NCBI RefSeq assembly: GCF_006337085.1
Contig: NZ_CP040882.1
Coordinates: forward strand, 620,001 to 684,000
Direction of reading: 5' to 3'
Source: Sutterella faecalis
GTDB taxonomy: Bacteria; Pseudomonadota; Gammaproteobacteria; Burkholderiales; Burkholderiaceae_F
DNA length: 64,000 bases
Part shown: in pieces, positions 33,726 to 41,746 of the stretch
Position numbering within the stretch: the first letter of the stretch is position 1
Layout of the letters: every line of letters begins with the position of its first letter
Translations under genes and position numbers: made by a program
The notes under the pieces: model-generated
The model's database searches: none
Seen by the model: only the letters and a program-made list of their open reading frames with translations
What the model was told of the DNA's origin: nothing

Positions 33726-34057
33726 GATTATCCCTGAGGAAGTTTGGAAGGTTCGCACGCCTCAATCCGGAATTGACTATCCGGACCCGCGCACGGCTTA
33801 AAACCTCATCTTCCTCAGAGAGAGCACGCTCACTGGTCAAAATCAAGCGATTTTTGCCCAGCCATCCGTCCCGAAACATTCACCAATGCCTGAATGCACG
33901 GCAATCCGCCCTCTTCCGTGATGGAAGATAAGAAGTCGCCGTAATTGTATGGAGATGCTTCTATTCTTATGGAGGCAGATTGAGCTATCAGGATTGATAT
34001 AAATCAAAACTCACAGTTTTAGTGACTCTTAGTCACTGCTCATTAATCCTGCTCCGA
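33726..34057. other. Intergenic region with FNR-type site and AGTGACT palindrome
   Basis: A 332-bp gap upstream of the YjiH/YjiG operon. Besides the FNR site at 33994-34007 it contains AGTGACT-CTT-AGTCACT at 34020-34036, a perfect 7-bp palindrome, and a -10-like CATAAG at 33966-33971 on the minus strand. No coding frame is credible. The implied leader of about 235 nt is long. Confidence 0.5.
33994..34007 (-). promoter_or_regulatory. Perfect FNR/ANR box
   Basis: TTGAT-ATAA-ATCAA equals the FNR consensus in both half sites. CATAAG on the minus strand lies at the position expected for a -10 element if the FNR site is centred at -41.5, so it fits a class II FNR-activated promoter driving the YjiH/YjiG copy 1 operon. 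Confidence 0.7.
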
Positions 34058-34336
34058 TCAGGCCTTTCCGCCGCCGAAGAGCCCGGAAAGCTTTGCGAAG
34101 AAGCCCTTCTCTTCATAGGGTTCGCATTTGAAGGACGTCACGCCGTAGCCCGTAGGCGCAATCGCTTCGCGAAGGAGCCGCTCGTCAACCGGACGTTCGG
34201 TAATGATTTCCGCGAGCTTCTTCTTGTGGGAAGCTGAAACCTTTTTAACGTCCATTGCCTTGCGGATCGTGCTGCAGATGTGCTCTTCGCACATGCCGCA
34301 GGCCATGCCGTCAATGCCAACCGTTGTCTTGAACAT
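34058..34336 (-). CDS. Heavy-metal-associated domain protein, 92 aa
   Basis: A single HMA domain with the metal motif GMACGMC (about 10-16), followed by the expected beta-alpha fold (VSASHKKKLAEIIT and PTGYGV). The family carries Cu+ or Zn2+ by the two cysteines. A C-terminal tail of about 20 residues (EEKGFFAKLSGLFGGG) is unusual and glycine-rich with a short amphipathic helix. GAGG precedes the start. It is not next to a P-type ATPase, and lies between the duplicated YjiH/YjiG pairs. A Fur-like site lies 45 bp upstream, so iron-linked control is possible. Confidence 0.85.
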   Translation of the reverse strand: MFKTTVGIDGMACGMCEEHICSTIRKAMDVKKVSASHKKKLAEIITERPVDERLLREAIAPTGYGVTSFKCEPYEEKGFFAKLSGLFGGGKA

Positions 34337-34380
34337 TTCTGAACCTCATCATCCAGGAGGCCGCATTGAGCCTCTATCTT

Positions 34381-34399
34381 GATAATGAGTTTCATTCTA
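34381..34399 (-). promoter_or_regulatory. Fur-box-like site upstream of HMA gene
   Basis: GATAATGAGTTTCATTCTA agrees with the Fur consensus in the first eight bases and in TCATT of the second half, about 13 of 19 positions. It overlaps the expected promoter of the HMA gene. Confidence 0.5.
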
Positions 34400-34453
34400 G
34401 TGCATCGCCCTGGCGCCGGCGGAAGCCGGAAATTCGCCTCATGTCCTGGATCA

Positions 34454-34495
34454 GAAAAAAGGCGCGCCGGCCTCTTTGAACCGTGCGCGCCTTTT
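34454..34495. terminator. Terminator downstream of YjiH/YjiG copy 2
   Basis: Stem aaaggcgcgc / gcgcgccttt; on the minus strand followed by TTTTTTCTGA, just past the YjiG-like stop. Confidence 0.85.
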
Positions 34496-34516
34496 GGGGG
34501 TCCAACCGATTGAAAA

Positions 34517-34987
34517 TCAACCGACCAGAATATTCATGACCCAGAGAGAAACGATCGCCGTAATGATCGGCATCGCCATGATGAGCGGAATGCGCGAACC
34601 CTTGATGCCGATGACGCCGAGGCAGCGGCCCATGTACTGAACCTGCGAGCCCATGAGGTAGATCGAAGGCGCGAGAACCGCGATGTCGTGGCCCGTGATG
34701 GTGCCGTGGTCGAAGAGCGCCACTGCGACGCCTACGCCGCCGCCCATCGACATCCAGCCGCCGAGCAGCACGGTTGCGGCTTCGCCCGGAAGCCCGAAGA
34801 TGCCCATGATCGGGTCGAGCGCCGTGCCGATCAGCTTCAAAAGGCCCGAATGATCAAGGATCTTGATGATGACGAACGCCATCAGAACGTTCGGAATGGT
34901 GGAGGTAACGGCAATCTGCCACCCCTGAACGGCGCCCTTGACAAAGATGTCTGTCACCATAGGCTTGGCATTTTCATGTGCGGACAT
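34517..34987 (-). CDS. YjiG-family inner-membrane protein, copy 2
   Basis: A 156-residue Gate-domain membrane protein, a paralogue of 32567-33058. It shares IPNVLMAFVI, IFGLPGEAATVLLGG, LAPSIYLMGSQVQYMGRCLGV with copy 1 at corresponding places. The spacing to its YjiH partner is 30 bp, unlike the 11-bp overlap of copy 1. This copy has a Thr/Gly-rich helix start (GWMSMGGGVGVA) and probably differs in ligand. Confidence 0.82.
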   Translation of the reverse strand: MSAHENAKPMVTDIFVKGAVQGWQIAVTSTIPNVLMAFVIIKILDHSGLLKLIGTALDPIMGIFGLPGEAATVLLGGWMSMGGGVGVAVALFDHGTITGHDIAVLAPSIYLMGSQVQYMGRCLGVIGIKGSRIPLIMAMPIITAIVSLWVMNILVG

Positions 34988-35017
34988 AATTGAAACTCCT
35001 AATATTTTTTCTTTGAA

Positions 35018-35719
35018 TTAAGCCTTACGGGACTTGCGGATCAGAATGAGGCGCATCAGGTTGGTGGAAAAAACCTTGCCGAGGAGAATGATACCTAAGC
35101 AGAGACCAAGACTCACGGGCACGGCTGGTTCGCCGTTGGCGGCAAGGAGCGTGAAGAGCACGGCGCCCGAAGAGAAGAAGTTCGTGATGCTCGCGTCGGC
35201 CGTCATCTGGAAGGTCGCAAAGAGCGTCGTTTCGTTTTCGTCGATTTCGCCTGCGTCCTTGAGCTGACGCGTAAGCGCGGCGCCGCCGTCGGTCGACTGG
35301 AGCGACGCAATCATCGCGAGCGCCGTAGATCCCGGGAGACCGAGGAGCGGACGCAGAATGGGCGTAAGCATCTGGCGCGCTGCGCGCAGGGCGCCGTAGT
35401 GCTCGAAAATCGTGATCATCGCCATCGCGAACATGATGGTCGGCACGAGCGAAAGCGCGAACATGAAGCCGTCAATGGCGCCCGAACCGCCTTTTCCGCG
35501 GAAATTGGTCATCGCAGCAGCGATTTCGCCGTTCTTTTCGGCGACGCTCCCGACCACCTTGCCGAAGGCGCCGTTCAAGGTTGTAAAGTCGAAAATGCCC
35601 CACCAATTGGCAGAAGCGGCGACGCCGGAGAAAAAGATGATGGCGAAAAGAAGCGAGATATAGCCGGAGATCCCGGGAGCCTCAGCATGAGGCTGCTGAG
35701 CTGGCGTTGGATTGGTCAT
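35018..35719 (-). CDS. YjiH-family inner-membrane protein, copy 2
   Basis: A 233-residue paralogue of 33048-33725, with SGYISLLFAIIFFSGVAAS, SLVPTIMFAMAMITIFEHYGALRAAR, and ALAMIASLQSTDGGAALTRQL. The segment LGLPGSTALAMIASLQSTDGG lines up with LGVPGYTGLALITDLQSTDGG of copy 1. It opens an operon with YjiG copy 2. GGAGTTTC before the start gives a good ribosome site. No FNR palindrome like that of copy 1 is visible upstream, so the two operons may respond to different conditions. Confidence 0.82.
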   Translation of the reverse strand: MTNPTPAQQPHAEAPGISGYISLLFAIIFFSGVAASANWWGIFDFTTLNGAFGKVVGSVAEKNGEIAAAMTNFRGKGGSGAIDGFMFALSLVPTIMFAMAMITIFEHYGALRAARQMLTPILRPLLGLPGSTALAMIASLQSTDGGAALTRQLKDAGEIDENETTLFATFQMTADASITNFFSSGAVLFTLLAANGEPAVPVSLGLCLGIILLGKVFSTNLMRLILIRKSRKA

Positions 35720-36122
35720 GAGAGAAACTCCTTTGGGTGGTGCGGTAGGTTGAGCCTTTCGGAGGCGAATTGAGTTTCCGCGGACTTCGGGCGTTTGCCG
35801 CCTCTTAGGGTGCGGAAGCTCCTCCGTACTGCCGGAGGTTCAGGGCTTCGCTTTAAAATTTGAAAGATTCCCTGACCTTCAGGAACTCTGCTCGGGCGTT
35901 TTTCAGCCTTGCGAACAGAAAGGACGCCGGGACGATCAGCATCTTTGGCTCCCTTTGCCGGCCTTCTCCCCGACCGGTCTTTCGACGAAAGTCCTCTTCC
36001 TCCGGAGAGATTGGCTTCAGCAAAAGCGCCCTAATCGTTGAAAATCAGGACTTTTGCTGGATATCAAGGATTGTAGAGAATGCACCTCAATCAGGCTCTG
36101 AGGAGTTTCCTTAGCACGCGGC
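35720..36122. other. Intergenic region between YjiH copy 2 and Nudix gene, 403 bp
   Basis: No gene recognised. Hairpin cctccg / cggagg lies at about 35818-35845. A short plus frame at 35860-36114 lacks a start signal and family match. The region should hold the YjiH copy 2 promoter on the minus strand and, beyond it, the end of the Nudix transcript. Confidence 0.45.
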
Positions 36123-36536
36123 CTATTCCAATGCGGTTCCCTGCGGGTTCAATCGCTTCTTAAGGCAATCCACGACCTCCAGGTCGGCGGGAAGCCATTG
36201 AACGGCGTCGAGTTCTGAAGGCAGCAGCCACTTTGCGGCTTCATGCTCCAGGAGTTCCACTTGTTCGTTGGCGGCAATGGCGCTCCAGAAGCAGTGCATC
36301 GTGAGATGGAAGGCCGGATAGTCGCACTCCACGGTCGTCAAGAGCGCTTCAGGAACGATGTCGACATTGAGCTCCTCTTTGATTTCGCGAACGATGCATT
36401 CTTCCGGCGTTTCGCCTGGCTCCATTTTTCCGCCGGGAAATTCCCAGCCGTCCTTAAAGTCGCCGTAGCCGCGCTGCGTGGCAAGAATGCGGCCCTCATG
36501 GTGAAGAATGGCCGCGCACACTTCGATTCGCTTCAC
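36123..36536 (-). CDS. Nudix hydrolase, MutT-like
   Basis: A 137-residue Nudix hydrolase; MutT-type members remove 8-oxo-dGTP. The Nudix box is complete: G-x5-E-x7-REIKEELNV, from GKMEPGE to the EEL. GWEFPGG precedes it as in MutT. The start is a GTG that overlaps the helicase stop by four bases, so translation is coupled to the helicase and the two act together. Substrate unknown: damaged nucleotides or RNA caps are possible. Standalone housekeeping MutT is the alternative, but the coupling argues for a shared module. Confidence 0.9.
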   Translation of the reverse strand: MKRIEVCAAILHHEGRILATQRGYGDFKDGWEFPGGKMEPGETPEECIVREIKEELNVDIVPEALLTTVECDYPAFHLTMHCFWSAIAANEQVELLEHEAAKWLLPSELDAVQWLPADLEVVDCLKKRLNPQGTALE

Positions 36537-39523
36537 TTTGCTTTCTCTCCAGTAATGTATTCGTAAATATCAGAGCGCACGGGATGGCGAAGCGTCCAGA
36601 GCGCTTCGAAGGCCTTCGAACTTCCGTGAGCCCCCGGGAGCTCCACTTTCTTCAAAGGCGCGGCGAGATCCATTTGGCCGAGGTAGTAGAAAGCCTTCGC
36701 CTCCTGGTCGTCCTTGTTTCTGCGCACGAAGAGGTGGATTGCCGTAGCGCTGTAGTCTGCCTTCTCCGTTTTGACCTTCCTCATGCGCAAAGCATCCCGC
36801 GACTCGATGGTGCGGTTTGTCTTCGAGAGGGTCAGGATGGTTGATACGGATTTAAACTCGTCGTGGTACGGAATGGCTTTGCTTTCCTTTTCGTAATTGA
36901 CGAAGATGGGAAGCGTATCTGAATCCTTGTCGTAGCAGTACCCGCCGATATTCTGCGCCGGCATGTTCTGTCCCCAATCGAGCAGCCGGCAGACATCTTC
37001 ATAGGTATAAGCGGCATTGAGCCTCAGGAAGGTTCCGGGAAGCCGGTCTGCGGCCAAGCGCTTTGCGCGCGCAAGAATGAAGTCGAGAAGCGCTTCGAGC
37101 ACCGCTTTGAACTCAACACCGTCCTGAAGATCCTTCAAGAAGGATTCCGCGACCTGCCAGCCGCCCTCCGGCGTCAAGGAAAGGATTTCAGCGCCGGCCC
37201 ACTGCTCTTTGAGCTCCTTCGTGCGCTCGAATTCATTGGCGAGCATGAGCCCCACCGACTTCAGGTGCCGCTCGTCGGCTTCGAACCCGTATTCGGAGTG
37301 AAGCCTTCTCTCCAGGCAAACTTCCAAGTTTTCCTTCCCATCCAGGATGTCCTTGAGAACGAGCGCCTCGGAGGGCCTCAAGCCGTTCCCGAGCTTCCTC
37401 GAAACCCAGGCAATCCGCTTCGCCTGAGCGGTTGTGAGCCTCACCGAGTATTGGGGCTCGTACTTCACCAAGAATTCGTAATACGAGCTGAAATTCGCGT
37501 TTGAAAAGAACTTGGTGGGTTCGATGCTCCCGAAGCGCTCGAAGTCCTGAAGATCGGGAATGCGGCCGAGCTGGAACTTGAGCTGCCGATAAGCGTTTCT
37601 CAGCAGCTCCGTGCTGTTCGTTTTCGCCTGGTCGATCGACGCAAAGATGCGCTCCTTTGCAATTTCATCGAAATGCACGGTGGAGGCGCCGGGAAGCCTT
37701 TTCGATTCGACGGCAATGAAGCGGCGCATGTTGTCCTTCACGTAGGAGCGGTCGCCCGAGAGCGCCGTCGCGATCAAGTAGTTCTTTTCGTATGCACCGA
37801 TGAAGTCGAGAATCGTGACGAATTCCTTCCCATCGAACTTTCTCAATCCGCGCCCGAGCTGCTGAATGAAGATGATCGCGCTCTCGGTCGGGCGCATCAG
37901 AATGACTTGATTGATTTCAGGAATGTCGACGCCTTCGTTGAAGATATCCACCGTCACGATGAATTCGAGAAGCCGTTCGCCCTCGCCCGAGACGAGGCGG
38001 GCGACTGCATCTTCTCTTGCCGCCTGACTGTCTTCGCCCGTGAGCGCAAGTGCAGGACGATGACATTCATTGAGGTAACGGGCGAGCGCCTCCGCCTCGC
38101 GCTTTGTGGAAACAAAGACGAGCGCTCGGCGCTTATTTCCGCTATAGCCGTAGCGGTCGCACTCTTCGAGCATGTGCGCGAAGCGTTCGGGATCTTCGAG
38201 CCTTCTGAAGTCGTCGATTTTTCGCTTGGCCCCACCCTTCTCGTTCGTCACCCAAAGGTCCGCGATGCCGAAGTAATGGAAAGGCGTCAGGAAATCGTTT
38301 TCAAGCGCCTGCTGCAGACGAATTTCATAGGCGATGTTGTGGTTGAAGAGCGCGTAAATGTTGAAGCCGTCATTGCGCTCCGGCGTCCCCGTCATGCCGA
38401 GCCAGAATTGAGGGACGAAATGCGCCATGATCTTCCGATAGCTTTCCGCTCCGGCGCGATGGGCTTCGTCGATGATGATCATGTCGAAGGCGTCTTTGGG
38501 GAAGCTCTTGAGCACAGCGTCCCTTGAGATCGTCTGCATGGTCGCGAACACAAAATCGCGATCCGACGCTTTATTCGTTCCCGAGAGGAGTCCGAAAGTG
38601 TGATTCTTTTCGCCTAAAACGCGCTTGAAGCTCTTCATCGCCTGCTTGGCAATCTGCTCGCGGTGAACGACGAAAAGAAGTCGCTTAGGGGCAAGCTTCT
38701 GTGCGGCAAAGGCGGACGCGTACGTCTTCCCCGTGCCTGTTGCCGAAATGAGGAGCGCGCGATCCTGATGATGCTGCGTCTTCAAATCCCAGAGGCTCTT
38801 CACGAAAGCGGCCTGCATGGCATTGGGCACTACCTTTGCCTTTTCTTCCTCGCGGATCAGAAGCCGCCGAGCATCGGCCTGAGCCTCTGCGACAGCCTTA
38901 TATTCGTACGCGTACGCGTCGATGACATCGGCGAGGGGCTTCGCCTCCGGGCGATTCCAGAGATAGTCGAACTCTTTCTGAATGACCTCTGCAATTTCAC
39001 CCGTCTGGCGCGAGAGGAGATTGAGATTCCATTCGCGCGTCGTCGTGAGCGCCGCCTGGGTCAGATTCGACGAGCCCACAATGATTCGGCAGAGCTCCTT
39101 CGCGCTGAAGATGTAGCCCTTGGTGTGAAAGCCGTTTCCGGAATCCTCTTCCGTGCGGTACATGCGCACGTCCAGATTCTTGAAAGTGAGGAGCTTTCTC
39201 AAGGCATCTGGCTTCGTGAAGCGCAGATAGTCCGTCGTAAGGAGCCTCCCTTTGACGCCCCGAGCTTCGAGCGCCGTGAGCGCCGGAATCAAGGGCACGA
39301 TGCCGCCCATCGTGATGAAGGCAACGCTGATCGAGAAGGAGTCGCACCACTCAAGCGCCTCTTCGATTTCGTTCAGCACTTTGACGCCGCGGTCTCTGTC
39401 ATTGAAGATGAGCGCCGTGCGGCTTTCGAGCGGCGACTCAGTGCGGCTGTCAATGAACGACGTGACAAGACTCTCGCGAATCATGGATTCGCTTGACCTC
39501 TCGTTGTTGATGGAAACGGGCAT
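36533..39523 (-). CDS. PLD-like nuclease / DEAH helicase / DUF3427 protein
   Basis: A 996-residue multi-domain protein. The N-terminal region (about 30-200) is a phospholipase D-like nuclease with one HxK motif (FHTKGYIF) and GSSNLTQAAL. The middle is an SF2 helicase of the type III restriction (ResIII) kind: Walker A SATGTGKT, DEAH box IIDEAH, motif III TGTPER, and motif VI QQLGRGLRK. The C-terminal 330 residues match the DUF3427 type. GGAGG precedes the ATG. The Nudix gene follows with an overlap. This architecture occurs in mobile and defence contexts; it differs from Mokosh, where the helicase precedes the PLD part. Role in DNA or RNA degradation is inferred. Confidence 0.88.
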   Translation of the reverse strand: MPVSINNERSSESMIRESLVTSFIDSRTESPLESRTALIFNDRDRGVKVLNEIEEALEWCDSFSISVAFITMGGIVPLIPALTALEARGVKGRLLTTDYLRFTKPDALRKLLTFKNLDVRMYRTEEDSGNGFHTKGYIFSAKELCRIIVGSSNLTQAALTTTREWNLNLLSRQTGEIAEVIQKEFDYLWNRPEAKPLADVIDAYAYEYKAVAEAQADARRLLIREEEKAKVVPNAMQAAFVKSLWDLKTQHHQDRALLISATGTGKTYASAFAAQKLAPKRLLFVVHREQIAKQAMKSFKRVLGEKNHTFGLLSGTNKASDRDFVFATMQTISRDAVLKSFPKDAFDMIIIDEAHRAGAESYRKIMAHFVPQFWLGMTGTPERNDGFNIYALFNHNIAYEIRLQQALENDFLTPFHYFGIADLWVTNEKGGAKRKIDDFRRLEDPERFAHMLEECDRYGYSGNKRRALVFVSTKREAEALARYLNECHRPALALTGEDSQAAREDAVARLVSGEGERLLEFIVTVDIFNEGVDIPEINQVILMRPTESAIIFIQQLGRGLRKFDGKEFVTILDFIGAYEKNYLIATALSGDRSYVKDNMRRFIAVESKRLPGASTVHFDEIAKERIFASIDQAKTNSTELLRNAYRQLKFQLGRIPDLQDFERFGSIEPTKFFSNANFSSYYEFLVKYEPQYSVRLTTAQAKRIAWVSRKLGNGLRPSEALVLKDILDGKENLEVCLERRLHSEYGFEADERHLKSVGLMLANEFERTKELKEQWAGAEILSLTPEGGWQVAESFLKDLQDGVEFKAVLEALLDFILARAKRLAADRLPGTFLRLNAAYTYEDVCRLLDWGQNMPAQNIGGYCYDKDSDTLPIFVNYEKESKAIPYHDEFKSVSTILTLSKTNRTIESRDALRMRKVKTEKADYSATAIHLFVRRNKDDQEAKAFYYLGQMDLAAPLKKVELPGAHGSSKAFEALWTLRHPVRSDIYEYITGEKAK

Positions 39524-39819
39524 TCGCCTCCCCCAAAGTATTTTTCCCTTTCGCGCAGCTTAGCAGCCGCAAAGAGAGGCGAGAGAGAAAAACGCAGAGA
39601 GTGACGCTTCGGGCTCTGTGCCAGTGCTTTCGCTTTTCTCTGAATAGCGTTGAGGCAGGGCCTTTGAGGCTCCATCCAGCACTCTTCCGGCGATCTTCGT
39701 TGATGCGGCTCAAACAATGCCTGCCTAGTTCTGAATCGTCATGAAGAGCCACGACGCGATTGATGCCAGGATGACTGCGTCGCCGATCACAGGCAGAAGA
39801 TGAAAAAGGATTTTCGATC

Positions 39820-41709
39820 ATGAACCTCGAAAGGTATTCGCCGCGTGCGTTTCTTCCACCCTCAACCAGGATGGGTGAAAGGAATGCCGCAATGAAGACG
39901 GAGCAGATCCTGCGGCAGTGGAAGGATGCGGGCTATGTCGTGCCTTTGATCGAAGAGGATGCTCCGCGCTTCGCGCTTTGGGATCTCGCGGACGGCATCG
40001 CGGATTTCTTCCGCCGGGAAGGGAATGCCTTATTCGCCGAGAGCAATGAAATTGAGGCGACGATGCAGGCGCAGCTCATCGCGGGCGTTTTGGCGAAGCT
40101 CAGCCGCGAAGGCCTCATGCAGGACTTCAAAAAGGCATTGGATGAAAAGAACGACCGAGAATGCCGACGGCTCATGGTGTTTGCTTACCGCAATGAGGCG
40201 AAAGACTTTTCAGACATGGAGCTGTCGGACGCCTTCTCTCCATCCGCAGGATTCAAGGCGGATATCCCATACCGCCTCCGTATGGGAAGGCCCTTGGGCA
40301 GCAGCGAGCGCAATGTGCGGGAAAAAATGGCGCTCCTCGAAAAGATTAAGACCGTCCGGCTGACGAAAGGCGGAAAGATCGTGATCGGAAATGCCGCAGA
40401 ACTGGCTTCGCGCATTCAAATCGGCGAAGACTTGAAGGCTGCAATCTTTGCTGAAGAGCAGAGTTGGCCCGAGCAGCTCGATGATCCTGAGAACTTGAAG
40501 AAGTTTCTCGCTTCCTTGAGAGCGACCTTCTACCGCGCGCATCAGGAGCCTCTGATGTACCCGCAGTTTTCGGAAGAATTCGACCGCGCGAGAGCCGTTG
40601 GATGCTTGCTCATCCAGCAATCGCTTTCTAATTCCCTGGCGCCAGGGACGGATGAAGAAGCTCAAGATGCTAAGCGCGTCGGCTGTCGGCTGCTCGAGGT
40701 GCTTCGCCATGAGTTTTCGGCCGCGGAAAGGCCCTCTGGCTTAAAGGGCGTTCGGAAAATTGAGGATTTAAGTCCCAGACTGCTCCTCGAAGATGCACCG
40801 GCAGGGCAGAACCCTTCCTTTGAAGCGTGCTTTGTTCGCCGCCTGATGGAATATGCAGAAGCTGGCTGGCAGATCCCGGAAAGCCTTCTGGATGAAGCGT
40901 CCCGCGCGCCGCTGGTTCACGCCTTCATGGAAACGTGGCATTCCCATCCGGAATGGATCGGAGCTTCCTATGCCGCAGATTCCGCCGTTGCGGCGGCGGC
41001 CAAGCTCTCGGAGGCTGGACTTCTCAAGGAAGCAATGACGATGGCCGACTTTGGTGGGTACCAGACTTTGCCAACCCTGATTTTCATTGCAGCACGCCGC
41101 TCAGACGCCAATCCTGAAGCGCTTCCCTTTCTGAGTCTCGATGAAAATCCGAACGTGTGGATCAACTTCGCTCATGAAGAGGCGCCCTTGAATGCGCTGC
41201 CGGACGTTCTGACGCACCCGGCCTATGACGCCTGGCTTGAGGCTCAGAAAGTCGTAATGATTGATGCGGCCGCCGTCTTTCTCGACGGCCCGCATGTTGA
41301 GGAGATGACGGGCAAGGACCTTGCCGCGCGCATTCTCCTCGCCTGGTCTCCGGAGGAATACGACAATCCGGGGATTGCGTCTGAGATGCTTAATAGTGTG
41401 GCCAATGCCTCTGCACAGATCGATTGGCAGCGCTATGAACCGGGAAGGAACGGCATGCCGCTGGAAGTATTGGGTCCGGAACTGCTGAAGGCTATGCGCA
41501 TCGCAGTGTCTCAAGGCGGCATGGGACTTCCGATCTTCATGAATAGTCCTCACGAACGAGAGCGAGCCCTGGCGATTGCGGATCGACTGGAAGAAATCGG
41601 CGAAGCGCGCATTGCGGCTGAGCTCCGTGAAGTCAGCTCTCGGATGGCGCCGATGCACTTCAACGAGCAGAAGAAAAAAAGAGTCGGCCATGGCAGAAGT
41701 ACGCCATGA
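39820..41709 (+). CDS. Large hypothetical protein, 629 aa
   Basis: No family recognised. It is soluble, mixed alpha-helical and acidic, without signal peptide or membrane helices; the C-terminus is basic (KKKRVGHGRS). A segment of alternating Asp-rich helices lies at about 130-240 and an Ala-rich helical region at about 330-480. AAGGA is placed before both ATG 39820 and ATG 39892, so the start is open. It is divergent from the PLD-helicase operon, with 296 bp between the starts, and convergent with carB, whose terminator overlaps its 3' end. Context suggests an accessory or defence-related protein, but nothing in the sequence names a function. Confidence 0.7.
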   Translation: MNLERYSPRAFLPPSTRMGERNAAMKTEQILRQWKDAGYVVPLIEEDAPRFALWDLADGIADFFRREGNALFAESNEIEATMQAQLIAGVLAKLSREGLMQDFKKALDEKNDRECRRLMVFAYRNEAKDFSDMELSDAFSPSAGFKADIPYRLRMGRPLGSSERNVREKMALLEKIKTVRLTKGGKIVIGNAAELASRIQIGEDLKAAIFAEEQSWPEQLDDPENLKKFLASLRATFYRAHQEPLMYPQFSEEFDRARAVGCLLIQQSLSNSLAPGTDEEAQDAKRVGCRLLEVLRHEFSAAERPSGLKGVRKIEDLSPRLLLEDAPAGQNPSFEACFVRRLMEYAEAGWQIPESLLDEASRAPLVHAFMETWHSHPEWIGASYAADSAVAAAAKLSEAGLLKEAMTMADFGGYQTLPTLIFIAARRSDANPEALPFLSLDENPNVWINFAHEEAPLNALPDVLTHPAYDAWLEAQKVVMIDAAAVFLDGPHVEEMTGKDLAARILLAWSPEEYDNPGIASEMLNSVANASAQIDWQRYEPGRNGMPLEVLGPELLKAMRIAVSQGGMGLPIFMNSPHERERALAIADRLEEIGEARIAAELREVSSRMAPMHFNEQKKKRVGHGRSTP

Positions 41710-41714
41710 CCGAC
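41671..41714 (-). terminator. carB: carB terminator embedded in the convergent gene
   Basis: On the minus strand the stem gtcggtcatggc / gccatggccgac (one mismatch, 8-base loop) is followed by CTCTTTTTTTC. It lies 33 bp beyond the carB stop and overlaps the last codons and stop of the 629-aa gene on the other strand. A separate AT-rich palindrome, actaaaagtt / aacttttagt, spans 41721-41751 and contains the carB stop. Confidence 0.8.
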
Positions 41715-41746
41715 CTGTCAACTAAAAGTTATTTTTGACCGAACTT

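Noticed and set aside
35860..36114. 84-codon plus-strand frame in the gap before the Nudix gene
   Set aside because: Starts with TTG without a ribosome site, has Ser/Arg-rich random composition and no match.
36533..39523. Assignment as a Mokosh defence system
   Set aside because: Mokosh has an RNA helicase followed by a PLD part; here the PLD part is N-terminal and DUF3427 C-terminal, so the order and partner differ.
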